A stretch of 5,923 nucleotides of DNA from Nitrospinota bacterium (GCA_022567815.1 JADFGI010000140.1:1889-7811); one strand, 5' to 3'; numbered from the stretch's first letter, positions 1 through 5,733 are shown. The notes: a model not told the origin generated them from the sequence alone. Numbers and translations: made by a program.

Positions 1-65
1 CACCAGACAAAGTTTGGACACGTTTGTGAATATCGGGTGGGCGCTTTTCAGCTAGGAGAACCAAG

Positions 66-1148
66 ATGCCGGATGAGCAGATCAAGACGGAGCAGGGAAA
101 GGCTTTTGAACGCGGCGAATTTCCCCTGCATCTGGTTAAAAAAATGGCCCGCGAAGGATTCCTCGGAGCTGGTTTGCAGACACATGGCGGGGCAGGCATT
201 AACTCCGTTGCCTACGGATTGCTGATGCAGGAACTTGAACGGGGAGACAGCGGCATACGCAGTTTTGTATCCGTTCAAAATGGCCTGGTCATCCACCCTA
301 TAGATAAATTTGGGACTGCAGAACAAAAGGACAAGTGGCTCCCCGGTTTGATCAATGGCGATCTGATAGGCTGCTTCGGTTTGACGGAGCCGGATTACGG
401 CTCTGATCCCTCCGGCTTGAAGACCAGAGCTCTGAAGGAAGGGAATGCCTGGGTTTTGAACGGATCCAAAATGTGGATTACCAACGCGGATATCGCCGAT
501 CTTTTTATCATCTGGGCATATCTGGATGAAATAATGAGAGGGTTTGTTATTGAAAAGGGAACCCCGGGAATGTCTGTTCAGAAAATTGGACACAAGTTTT
601 CAATGCGGGCTTCGGACACTGGAGAAATACATCTGCTTGACTGCAGGATCCCCCAGGAAAATATTCTTCCGAAAACTGAGGGGCTCGGGTCGGTTTTTTC
701 CTGTTTGAATCAGGCGCGGTACAGCATCGCGTGGGGAGTGTTGGGCGCCGCAATAGCATGTTACCAAGAGGCGCTGGAACATTCCAAAACCCGCATTATT
801 TTTAATAAGCCCATTGGCCAGTTCCAGCTTGTTCAGGAAAAACTCGTTGATATGCTGACCGGAATCACCTGCGGGCAATTGCTGGCGTTGCAGCTGGGTC
901 GGCTAATGGAGGAAGGGTCCGCTGAATTTTCGCAAATCTCCATGGCCAAGAGAAATAATGTCCGCATGGCTCTTGATACCGCTCGAAAGGCAAGAGATAT
1001 TCTGGGCGCGTCGGGCATTAGCGTTGAATACAACAGCATACGGCACATGCTGAACCTGGAGAGCGTGTCCACCTATGAGGGGACCGATGCCGTACAGACT
1101 CTTATTCTTGGCAAAAAAATTACCGGATTTGACGCGGTCCGTAATTGA
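66..1148 (+). CDS. Acyl-CoA dehydrogenase, glutaryl-CoA dehydrogenase type, N-terminally short
   Basis: This is a 360-residue flavoprotein of the acyl-CoA dehydrogenase family, closest in motifs to glutaryl-CoA dehydrogenase, which oxidises glutaryl-CoA (usually with decarboxylation to crotonyl-CoA) and passes electrons to ETF in the cytoplasm. Seen: the block CFGLTEPDYGSDPSG (103-117) and WITN (137-140) of the FAD/substrate site, RASDTGEIHL near 181-190, the C-terminal helical domain with QLVQEKLVDMLT, and STYEGT with the catalytic base Glu338. The ELERGDSGIRS segment keeps Glu58 and Arg65, which correspond to the carboxylate-binding Glu87/Arg94 of human GCDH (numbering from memory), supporting a dicarboxyl-CoA substrate. 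The start is set by TAGGAGA at 53-59, seven bases before ATG; the frame has a TGA at 27-29. The family is normally about 385-395 residues, so the first helix or so is missing. A hydroxyacyl-CoA dehydrogenase remnant follows directly. Family call secure; exact substrate and activity less so. Confidence 0.9.
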   Translation: MPDEQIKTEQGKAFERGEFPLHLVKKMAREGFLGAGLQTHGGAGINSVAYGLLMQELERGDSGIRSFVSVQNGLVIHPIDKFGTAEQKDKWLPGLINGDLIGCFGLTEPDYGSDPSGLKTRALKEGNAWVLNGSKMWITNADIADLFIIWAYLDEIMRGFVIEKGTPGMSVQKIGHKFSMRASDTGEIHLLDCRIPQENILPKTEGLGSVFSCLNQARYSIAWGVLGAAIACYQEALEHSKTRIIFNKPIGQFQLVQEKLVDMLTGITCGQLLALQLGRLMEEGSAEFSQISMAKRNNVRMALDTARKARDILGASGISVEYNSIRHMLNLESVSTYEGTDAVQTLILGKKITGFDAVRN

Positions 1149-1182
1149 TTCTGCGGCGGCGTTTTTTTAAAAGGAATTCCAA

Positions 1183-1305
1183 ATGTCTATTGACAGCGTA
1201 AATATCGTCGGGGCATGCGTGATGGGATCAGGCAATTTACTGAGCATGGGTTATTCAGATGAGTATTCCCCGTCCACCCTTTTTAACCTAGCCAATTTCC
1301 TTTAA
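1183..1305 (+). pseudogene. 3-hydroxyacyl-CoA dehydrogenase remnant (N-terminal Rossmann start only)
   Basis: A 40-codon reading frame begins at ATG 1183 behind AAGGA at 1171-1174 and ends at TAA 1303-1305, with TAG following at once. Its first 17 residues, MSIDSVNIVGACVMGSG, match the beginning of 3-hydroxyacyl-CoA / 3-hydroxybutyryl-CoA dehydrogenases, where beta strand 1 leads into the NAD-binding GxGxxG loop. Here the second glycine is Cys12 (GACVMG). After residue 17 similarity stops, and residues 18-40 resemble nothing I know, so a deletion joined the 5' end to unrelated DNA. The enzyme family is about 280-300 residues for the stand-alone form. The piece lies 34 bases after the acyl-CoA dehydrogenase on the same strand, as in a beta-oxidation operon. 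A short peptide could still be translated, but it could not be an enzyme. Confidence 0.7.
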
Positions 1306-1356
1306 TAGAAAAATATAGCGTTCCACATTACATAAGGGAAATTTATTTTTCAAAAA

Positions 1357-1695
1357 TCAAATAATTGACAAAATGGTTTTATGAATAAAAAACCCCGCAA
1401 CCAAAAACCCTATCCCTCCTAAGTAGCACTCCCAGAAGGATAAATTGAATTTTTCAGCTAGAAGAAACGGTATAAAAAATAAAAGAGTTGCTGGTATGCC
1501 TACAAAAATGCTTTTAGCAAAATTTAAACTTGCAACGGGGTTCTGATATTCAGCATGAGAAAACACCAAAGCAATTAGACTAGCAATTGGAAGGGCAATA
1601 ATAAACCCTGCCAAATCTGGCTGTCTTCCCGCCAACCAAGAACAGAAGCTGATAACTAAAGATGCAATTACAATTTTTAATAAAAAAAGTGTCAA
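1357..1695 (-). CDS. Small four-helix membrane protein, DUF3147-like
   Basis: This 112-residue, very hydrophobic protein has four predicted membrane helices at about 4-22, 28-47, 62-80 and 88-110. The pattern AGRQPDLAGFIIALPIASL, then FAKSIFVGIPATLLFFIPF, resembles the uncharacterised DUF3147 family of small inner-membrane proteins of about 110-115 residues; that assignment is from memory and tentative. No function is known or inferred. The start is TTG at 1693-1695: an in-frame TAG lies five codons upstream and no ATG fits. A weak Shine-Dalgarno, TTTAGG, sits about ten bases before it. The surrounding bases are visibly A+T-richer than the dehydrogenase gene. It appears complete at both ends, unlike the fragments on either side, and no partner gene is visible. 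Confidence 0.65.
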   Translation of the reverse strand: MTLFLLKIVIASLVISFCSWLAGRQPDLAGFIIALPIASLIALVFSHAEYQNPVASLNFAKSIFVGIPATLLFFIPFLLAEKFNLSFWECYLGGIGFLVAGFFIHKTILSII

Positions 1696-1827
1696 GAAAT
1701 ATACCTAAATCAAGATTCCCCATATCATTAAAATTCATAGAAAGTCGTTCTGATAAGGCGAACCTTCTATTGAGATCAAAATTTTGTCTGAAAGGTGGGT
1801 CATCCAAAGCCATTCAAGCAAAAGTCA

Positions 1828-2016
1828 CTACATGTGAGCAACAAATTCAGGTTCGATGAGGCTCCTTAGGACGTCACCTCTAGAAACAATCCCCACCAGG
1901 TTATCGTCCTGGACGATGGGAAGCCGGATGATATGAAATGCCGTCATGGTTTTAATGAGTTCCTCAACGGTCGCACCTTCACTGGTAGTTACGACATCTA
2001 AGATAGCCGAAGCGAA
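1828..2016 (-). pseudogene. C-terminal CBS domain fragment of a lost protein
   Basis: Reading the minus strand from 2016 to the TAG at 1828-1830 gives 62 codons of a nearly complete CBS domain: DVVTTSEGATVEELIKTM, then FHIIRLPIVQDDNLVGIVSR, then GDVLRSLIEPEFVAHM. The pattern T(V/T)...A...E....M....I..LPVV...LVGIVSR.D is the classic second half of a tandem CBS (Bateman) module, which usually binds adenosine nucleotides and regulates an attached enzyme or channel, or stands alone. An in-frame TAG at 2017-2019 lies immediately before the first recognisable residues, and the only internal ATG is deep in the domain. The N-terminal partner CBS domain and start are therefore gone. The C-terminus looks natural. 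The break coincides with the end of the neighbouring DUF6498-like fragment. Confidence 0.75.
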
Positions 2017-2019
2017 CTA

Positions 2020-2239
2020 AATATTCCCTTTATTGGATTTATTTCCGTCCCACCTATTGATAATTCCCCTCCCGAGAACCCTATGGTCTGATTCTTAGGG
2101 CCAAACATAACAAGCAAAAAGATTAAATGGAACATAGTAGCGACGCCGTAGTGAAACATAAAAAATAGAATCATAAAAATCATGGCCACACCACCTTTGG
2201 TATTTCCCACAACCGTGATCATCTTAACGACGGTCATGA
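2020..2239 (-). pseudogene. Internal fragment of a membrane protein resembling DUF6498, cut by the IS element
   Basis: The minus-strand frame from 2239 downward encodes VVKMITVVGNTKGGVAMIFM and FFMFHYGVATMFHLIFLLVM, then a Gly/Ser-rich stretch with GGELSIGG. The FF.xHYG...xxH..F core resembles the uncharacterised integral membrane family DUF6498 (my recollection, moderate confidence). The frame enters the IS at 2240 without a proper start; the ATG at 2235-2237 is an internal Met by this reading. At the other end the frame runs a few codons past the CBS junction and stops at TAG 1998-2000, so the natural C-terminus is also lost. It is thus broken at both ends. The missing N-terminal half is not visible on the far side of the IS. 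Confidence 0.55.
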
Positions 2240-2250
2240 TGACCTGCCCC
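2240..2250 (+). repeat. Left terminal inverted repeat of the IS3-family element
   Basis: TGACCTGCCCC is the exact reverse complement of 3458-3468. It lies next to GGTCATGA, so the junction reads GGTCA-TGA-TGACC. Confidence 0.88.
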
Positions 2251-2258
2251 CCGAAAAC

Positions 2259-2289
2259 TGATCCAAGCTGTATGTTAGGATTTGGATCA
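2259..2289. repeat. Perfect 8-bp inverted repeat in the IS leader
   Basis: TGATCCAA at 2259-2266 and TTGGATCA at 2282-2289 are perfect reverse complements separated by 15 bases. They lie just inside the left end and upstream of the orfA ribosome-binding site. The pair could form a stem in transcripts entering from outside, or mark a subterminal transposase or repressor site; the function is inferred only. Confidence 0.6.
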
Positions 2290-2315
2290 AAAACCCGATG
2301 ATTAGGGAGGGTAAA

Positions 2316-2594
2316 ATGGGCAGGAAAAGGTATCAGCCGGAGCAGATTATTGGTTATTTAAGAGAAGCGGAAGTTTTGTTAGCCAAGGGCAGCACGATTG
2401 GCCAGGTCTGTCGAAAGATAGGGATTACGGAGCAGACGTATTACCGGTGGCGGAAGGAGTACGGGAATTTGAACGTGGATCAAGCTAAGCGTTTGAAAGC
2501 AGTGGAAAAAGAAAATGTTCGATTGAAGAAGCTGGTGGCCGATCTGTCGTTGGACAAGGCGATATTGAAAGAAGTTGCAGAGGGAAAGTATTAA
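2316..2594 (+). CDS. IS3-family OrfA (DNA-binding transposase subunit)
   Basis: OrfA binds the IS ends and, fused to OrfB by frameshifting, helps form the active transposase. From ATG 2316 it is 92 residues: a helix-turn-helix of the HTH_Tnp_1/transposase_8 type at about 27-48 (GQVCRKIGITEQTYYRWRKE), then a heptad-rich coiled coil at about 58-85 (KRLKAVEKENVRLKKLVADL) for multimerisation, ending EVAEGKY. The start at 2316 is preferred over the in-frame ATG at 2298 because AGGGAGG at 2303-2309 is correctly placed and homologues begin near the MGRKRYQPEQ motif. The stop at 2592-2594 lies just after a slippery heptamer at 2582-2588. Confidence 0.92.
   Translation: MGRKRYQPEQIIGYLREAEVLLAKGSTIGQVCRKIGITEQTYYRWRKEYGNLNVDQAKRLKAVEKENVRLKKLVADLSLDKAILKEVAEGKY
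2582..2588 (+). promoter_or_regulatory. Candidate -1 ribosomal frameshift heptamer
   Basis: In the orfA frame the bases read G GGA AAG, a canonical X XXY YYZ slippery heptamer, two codons before the orfA stop. A -1 slip gives GGG AAA and continues through VLSPTKKRRAVVHVMEQ into orfB with no stop. This fits programmed frameshifting as known for IS3-family elements. No strong downstream stem-loop was identified by eye. Confidence 0.6.
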
Positions 2595-2626
2595 GCCCGA
2601 CAAAGAAGCGGCGAGCAGTAGTTCAT

Positions 2627-3439
2627 GTGATGGAACAGTTCAACGCGTCAGAGCGCAGGATTTGTCGGGCGTTAAACCAGCCCCGCTCCACGCAGCGTTA
2701 TCGTCCGGGGATAAGGGATGATGAAGAGAGGCTGACACAACAAATGATTGATTTAGCTATGAAGTATGGCCGCTATGGATACCGCAGGATAACAGCATTA
2801 TTGCAGAGAGAAGGCTTTAGGGTAAATCATAAACGAGTGGAACGTCTTTGGCGGAGGGAAGGTTTAAAGGTGCCACAAAAACAGCCTAAGAGGAAGCGAT
2901 TATGGCTGAACGATGGATCTTGTATTCGATTGAGACCTCAGTTCAAAGATCATGTATGGAGCTATGACTTTGTGGCGACCCGGACCGAGGATGGGCGGCC
3001 TTTGCGGATATTAACGCTGATTGATGAGTATACGAGGGAATGCCTGGCCCTTAAAGTAGCTCGTCGATTACGATCACAGGATGTATTGGAGCAACTCGGC
3101 TATCTGTTTATTTATCGAGGACTGCCAGGTTTCATTCGTTCGGATAATGGTCCTGAGTTTACGGCAAAAGCTGTCAGGTACTGGTTGGAACGTTTAGGTG
3201 TTCAGACGCTTTTTATCGAACCAGGAAGTCCTTGGGAGAATGGATACAATGAATCGTTCAATGGCAAGCTGAGAGATGAGCTTTTGAATGGAGAAATCTT
3301 TACAACCTTGCTGGAAGCTCAGGTGTTGATCGAAAACTGGAGAAAGGAATATAACCAGTTTCGACCGCATAGCTCACTGAACTATCGACCACCAGCGCCA
3401 GAAACTATAGAGCCATTGAAAATGGAAATTCTAACTTAA
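2627..3439 (+). CDS. IS3-family OrfB, DDE transposase catalytic subunit
   Basis: OrfB carries the integrase-fold catalytic core that cuts and joins the IS ends. As an independent frame from GTG 2627 it has 270 residues: an HTH_21-type segment (KYGRYGYRRITALLQREGF, about 46-64), then the rve core with catalytic Asp114 (WSYDF), Asp173 (RSDNGPEF) and Glu209 (ENGYNESFNGKLRDE). Asp173 and Glu209 are separated by 35 residues, as expected for the family, and the protein ends with YNQFRPHSSLNYRPPAP. The reading frame is open upstream to at least 2582, before the orfA stop, and the GTG/ATG at 2627/2630 lacks a good ribosome-binding site. The main product is therefore probably an OrfAB fusion (2316-3439). 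All key residues are present. Confidence 0.94.
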   Translation: MMEQFNASERRICRALNQPRSTQRYRPGIRDDEERLTQQMIDLAMKYGRYGYRRITALLQREGFRVNHKRVERLWRREGLKVPQKQPKRKRLWLNDGSCIRLRPQFKDHVWSYDFVATRTEDGRPLRILTLIDEYTRECLALKVARRLRSQDVLEQLGYLFIYRGLPGFIRSDNGPEFTAKAVRYWLERLGVQTLFIEPGSPWENGYNESFNGKLRDELLNGEIFTTLLEAQVLIENWRKEYNQFRPHSSLNYRPPAPETIEPLKMEILT

Positions 3440-3457
3440 GAAGTGGTACAACTAACA

Positions 3458-3468
3458 GGGGCAGGTCA
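3458..3468 (-). repeat. Right terminal inverted repeat of the IS3-family element
   Basis: GGGGCAGGTCA is the reverse complement of the left end at 2240-2250. It lies 19 bases after the orfB stop. A perfect TATAAT hexamer follows just outside at 3473-3478, but no matching -35 is found in the IS end. Confidence 0.88.
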
Positions 3469-3591
3469 GGACTATAATGGGATAAAATGCGGAATTAACA
3501 AAACTGTCTACAGAGGCCGAACATTTCATAGTCTTATTTTGTCTGACTTCTCTACAATATTTGTAAACAGTAAATTTCAAATGAGCGGGGA

Positions 3592-5013
3592 ATGGAAATT
3601 CTTAAATTAATGTATCTTGCCGCGGGTCCTGGCATTGCGCTTGCCGTCTACATCTATTACTCCGATAAATGGGAACCCAAGTCCAAGGTCATGGTAGTTA
3701 AAGCTTTTCTTCTGGGAGGTTTGGCCTGCTTTCCCGCAGCCTATGCCGAGACAGTTTTTCAAAAAGTTTTGGGTCTGGAAGGTATTTTAAATGGAAATTC
3801 CAGCGATATGTGGTGGCAGAAGGTTTTTTATGCTTTTATCGGCGTAGCTTTGGTGGAGGAATTATGCAAATTTATTTTCCTTAAAGGATTCATTTACGAT
3901 GACCGGGAATTTAGCGAACCTTTTGATGGAATTGTTTTTGGAGGAATCCTGGGATGTGGCTTTGCAACCGTTGAAAACTTTTTTTATGTTTTTCGCCTTG
4001 GCCAGGAGACGGGAATGTTGCGGTTATTCACCGCGGTTCCTAGCCACGTTTTTTTGGGAATAATTTTGGGCTATTTCATGGGAAGGGCTAAATTCAGCTT
4101 TGAACCTGAAAAAGAATTATGGAAGGGTCTGGTTTTGGTGGTCATCCTTCACGGGATTTATGATACCGCCGCCTTCTCCCGTGCAGGGTGGTCCTATTTC
4201 GTAATATTTGGAATGGTTTTTCTCAGTATTTATTTTGGGCTGAGAGCAAAAAAGGATTTGGAAAAACATTCTGCAGTTATTGAATTTTCACCAGCGCAAT
4301 TCATGCTCGTAAAAAAGGGCATAAAAAAAGGTCCTCTGCATTTAAAAGACATTCGTTGTTTGCTATCGGAAGGCAAGTTAAGTCCGGAGGATTTTCTCAT
4401 CGCTAAAAAAAGTGGGAAAACCAAATCGGTAAAAGAGATTTTTTCCTCCAAAATCATTTCACAATATAAAGGCTTGACCAAAATACCAACCCAGGGGCAG
4501 TCGATAAGCTTTTTTTTAATTTTATATGGGTTAACCTTTGGCCTTTATTTTTATTTCTGGTTTCTTAGGAATTACAGAAAATTCAGGAATCATAAAGGGA
4601 TAAAAATAAATCCCGAATTAAAATTCCTGGAGCTGTTGATACTCTCCATCATTCCATATTTTGTTTTAGGAATGATTCTGGGAAAATTAATGGATTTCCC
4701 ATTTCAACCTTTTATCAAAGTTTCCCTGGATTGGATCATTGCGGGGATACAGGCCGCCTTTTTGTTTCTTCAACTTCGAATAATAAAAAGATTTTTGAAA
4801 AGGCGGATAAAAGGGACTTTTAATGTTCCAGCCATTGTCCTTCAATATTTTATCTTAGACGGCTCAATCAAAATGCTGCCTTCAGACATGTCCTATTACC
4901 TGTTTTATGCGATTATCCTGATTTTATTCCAGGGAGTGGTTTTGGCCCTTGTTCAAGAGGATTTAAACAGGTATTGGCAACAGGAAAGGAGACGGCTGGC
5001 TCTTACGAAATGA
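3592..5013 (+). CDS. PrsW-type intramembrane protease fused to a GYF_2-like domain and a C-terminal membrane region
   Basis: Residues 1-220 form a PrsW (peptidase M82) core of about seven helices. All expected motifs are visible: EExxK as E89-E90-LC-K93, ENxxY as E128-N129-FF-Y132, H152 in PSHVFLGIILG, and HGxxD as H187-G188-IY-D191. PrsW in Bacillus subtilis cleaves an anti-sigma factor within the membrane. Residues about 236-284 (FMLVKKGIKKGPLHLKDIRC, then LSEGKLSPEDFLIAKKSG) resemble a GYF_2/DUF4339 adaptor domain, although the usual aromatic residues are reduced. Residues about 304-460 add four or five helices, starting with LTFGLYFYFWFLRNYRKFRN, reminiscent of DUF4234. At 473 residues it is about twice the length of a basic PrsW. 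ATG 3592 is the only start after TAA 3571, but GGGG lies almost on it, so initiation may be weak; ATG 3610 is an alternative. No sigma/anti-sigma pair is visible nearby. The protease family call is firm; the substrate is unknown. Confidence 0.85.
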   Translation: MEILKLMYLAAGPGIALAVYIYYSDKWEPKSKVMVVKAFLLGGLACFPAAYAETVFQKVLGLEGILNGNSSDMWWQKVFYAFIGVALVEELCKFIFLKGFIYDDREFSEPFDGIVFGGILGCGFATVENFFYVFRLGQETGMLRLFTAVPSHVFLGIILGYFMGRAKFSFEPEKELWKGLVLVVILHGIYDTAAFSRAGWSYFVIFGMVFLSIYFGLRAKKDLEKHSAVIEFSPAQFMLVKKGIKKGPLHLKDIRCLLSEGKLSPEDFLIAKKSGKTKSVKEIFSSKIISQYKGLTKIPTQGQSISFFLILYGLTFGLYFYFWFLRNYRKFRNHKGIKINPELKFLELLILSIIPYFVLGMILGKLMDFPFQPFIKVSLDWIIAGIQAAFLFLQLRIIKRFLKRRIKGTFNVPAIVLQYFILDGSIKMLPSDMSYYLFYAIILILFQGVVLALVQEDLNRYWQQERRRLALTK

Positions 5014-5027
5014 TTTTCTTTTATGGA

Positions 5028-5618
5028 TTATTTTTCCCGGTTGACCCTCGCGTGGTTGGCCTGGCCGGGCTTTAGACGGGCTTCGTAACTTTCGGCCTCC
5101 GCATCGCGGTCCATCTTGCGGAGAAGATCCGCGTAGTTTTTCAAAGCAAAGATGACCAAGGGGTTGTCCCTCCCAAAAGCTTTCTCCCAAATATCGAGAG
5201 CGCGTTTGGAAAGAGGTTCGGCCTCTAAGTACATGCCTCGATCACGGTAATTTCCCGCCAGGTTATTGAGATGTGCCGCTACATTGGGATTCTCTGGTCC
5301 ATAGATCTTCTCGGCAATCTCCAGAGAACGCTTGATATAAGGTTCCGCTTCGGCGTATTTGGCTTGAACCCGATATATTTCCATAAGATTGTTGAGGCTC
5401 AGAGTCAAGCGGGAATCACTCAGGGGAAACTTTTCCGCCTCCTTCAAGGCGGCAGCAAGCTGTTTTTCAGCTTCGGCATAATCCTTTTTCCCATATGCGG
5501 CTAAACCCGCTTGATTGTAATCCTCCCAATTCTTGGATGGCGAAAAATATACGGTTGTAAGGTAAAGCAAAGAACCCGCTACGGCCACAAACAACGCGAT
5601 AGCTCTTGTCTTTGTCAT
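5028..5618 (-). CDS. Membrane-anchored TPR-repeat protein (kinesin-light-chain-type repeats)
   Basis: This 196-residue protein begins with a positively charged N-terminus and one hydrophobic segment (about 7-25), a signal anchor or uncleaved signal peptide. TPR helices follow at about 31-64, 73-106, 115-148 and a last partial one at 157-184. The repeats are spaced by about 42 residues and carry the YAEAEPYIKRSLEIAEKIYG / NPNVAAHLNNLA signature of TPR_10/TPR_12 (kinesin-light-chain-like) repeats, which act as protein-binding scaffolds. The partner is unknown. The tail is basic and polar (about 183-196). The start at ATG 5616-5618 is supported by GGAGG nine bases upstream (plus-strand 5628-5632). 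It converges with the protease gene, with only 14 bases between the stop codons. The protein is probably periplasmic-facing or membrane-tethered. Confidence 0.88.
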   Translation of the reverse strand: MTKTRAIALFVAVAGSLLYLTTVYFSPSKNWEDYNQAGLAAYGKKDYAEAEKQLAAALKEAEKFPLSDSRLTLSLNNLMEIYRVQAKYAEAEPYIKRSLEIAEKIYGPENPNVAAHLNNLAGNYRDRGMYLEAEPLSKRALDIWEKAFGRDNPLVIFALKNYADLLRKMDRDAEAESYEARLKPGQANHARVNREK

Positions 5619-5703
5619 GGATTGCGGCCTCCGGCTGAATAGATCGAATTCCTCTGACGGACCTCAAAGTAATCTTACTCTCATAAATTGCACAATCTGT
5701 TCA

Positions 5704-5733
5704 ATTATAGTTGTCTGTAGGTCTTCAAACCAA
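5704..5733 (-). promoter_or_regulatory. Candidate promoter of the TPR gene
   Basis: On the minus strand a perfect TATAAT (plus 5704-5709) follows TTGGTT (plus 5728-5733) with an 18-base spacer. The -35 matches the consensus only in its TTG. This would start transcription about 80 bases before the TPR start codon. The -35 and half the spacer fall inside the left arm of an inverted repeat. Prediction by eye only. Confidence 0.4.

Larger units (their letters stand above)
2240..3468 (+). mobile_element. Complete IS3-family insertion sequence, about 1.23 kb
   Basis: The element is bounded by perfect 11-bp inverted repeats, TGACCTGCCCC at 2240-2250 and GGGGCAGGTCA at 3458-3468, with patchy similarity continuing inward. 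It encodes an OrfA with helix-turn-helix and an OrfB with a D-D(35)-E integrase core in the -1 frame, the standard IS3 layout. Length fits the family (about 1.2-1.5 kb). The TGACCTGCCCC ends and the OrfA/OrfB sequences fit the IS3/IS407 branch, but I cannot name the IS. Flanking bases do not match (ATGA left, GGAC right), so no 3-4 bp target duplication is seen. Both reading frames are open and the element could be active. Confidence 0.93.

Noticed and set aside
1130..1168. GC-rich bases followed by seven Ts after the acyl-CoA dehydrogenase, resembling a terminator.
   Set aside because: The best stem is only about 4 bp plus 3 bp with mismatches, and a ribosome-binding site for the next frame follows immediately.
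1662..1859. Plus-strand open frame of 65 codons between the DUF3147-like gene and the CBS fragment.
   Set aside because: It lies opposite the membrane gene start and the CBS fragment, has no recognisable motif, and reads as the antisense shadow of those.
3473..3478. Perfect TATAAT just outside the right IS end, as if the IS supplied a promoter for the protease gene.
   Set aside because: No -35-like hexamer is found at 16-18 bases upstream, and the start codon is over 110 bases away.
3421..3602. A 12-base direct repeat AATGGAAATTCT near the end of orfB and at the start of the protease gene (3421-3432 and 3591-3602).
   Set aside because: About one such 12-base match is expected by chance in a window this size, and it does not coincide with the IS ends.
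3581..3610. A nine-codon leader frame (MSGEWKFLN) overlapping the protease start.
   Set aside because: It is short, lacks a ribosome-binding site, and could easily occur by chance.
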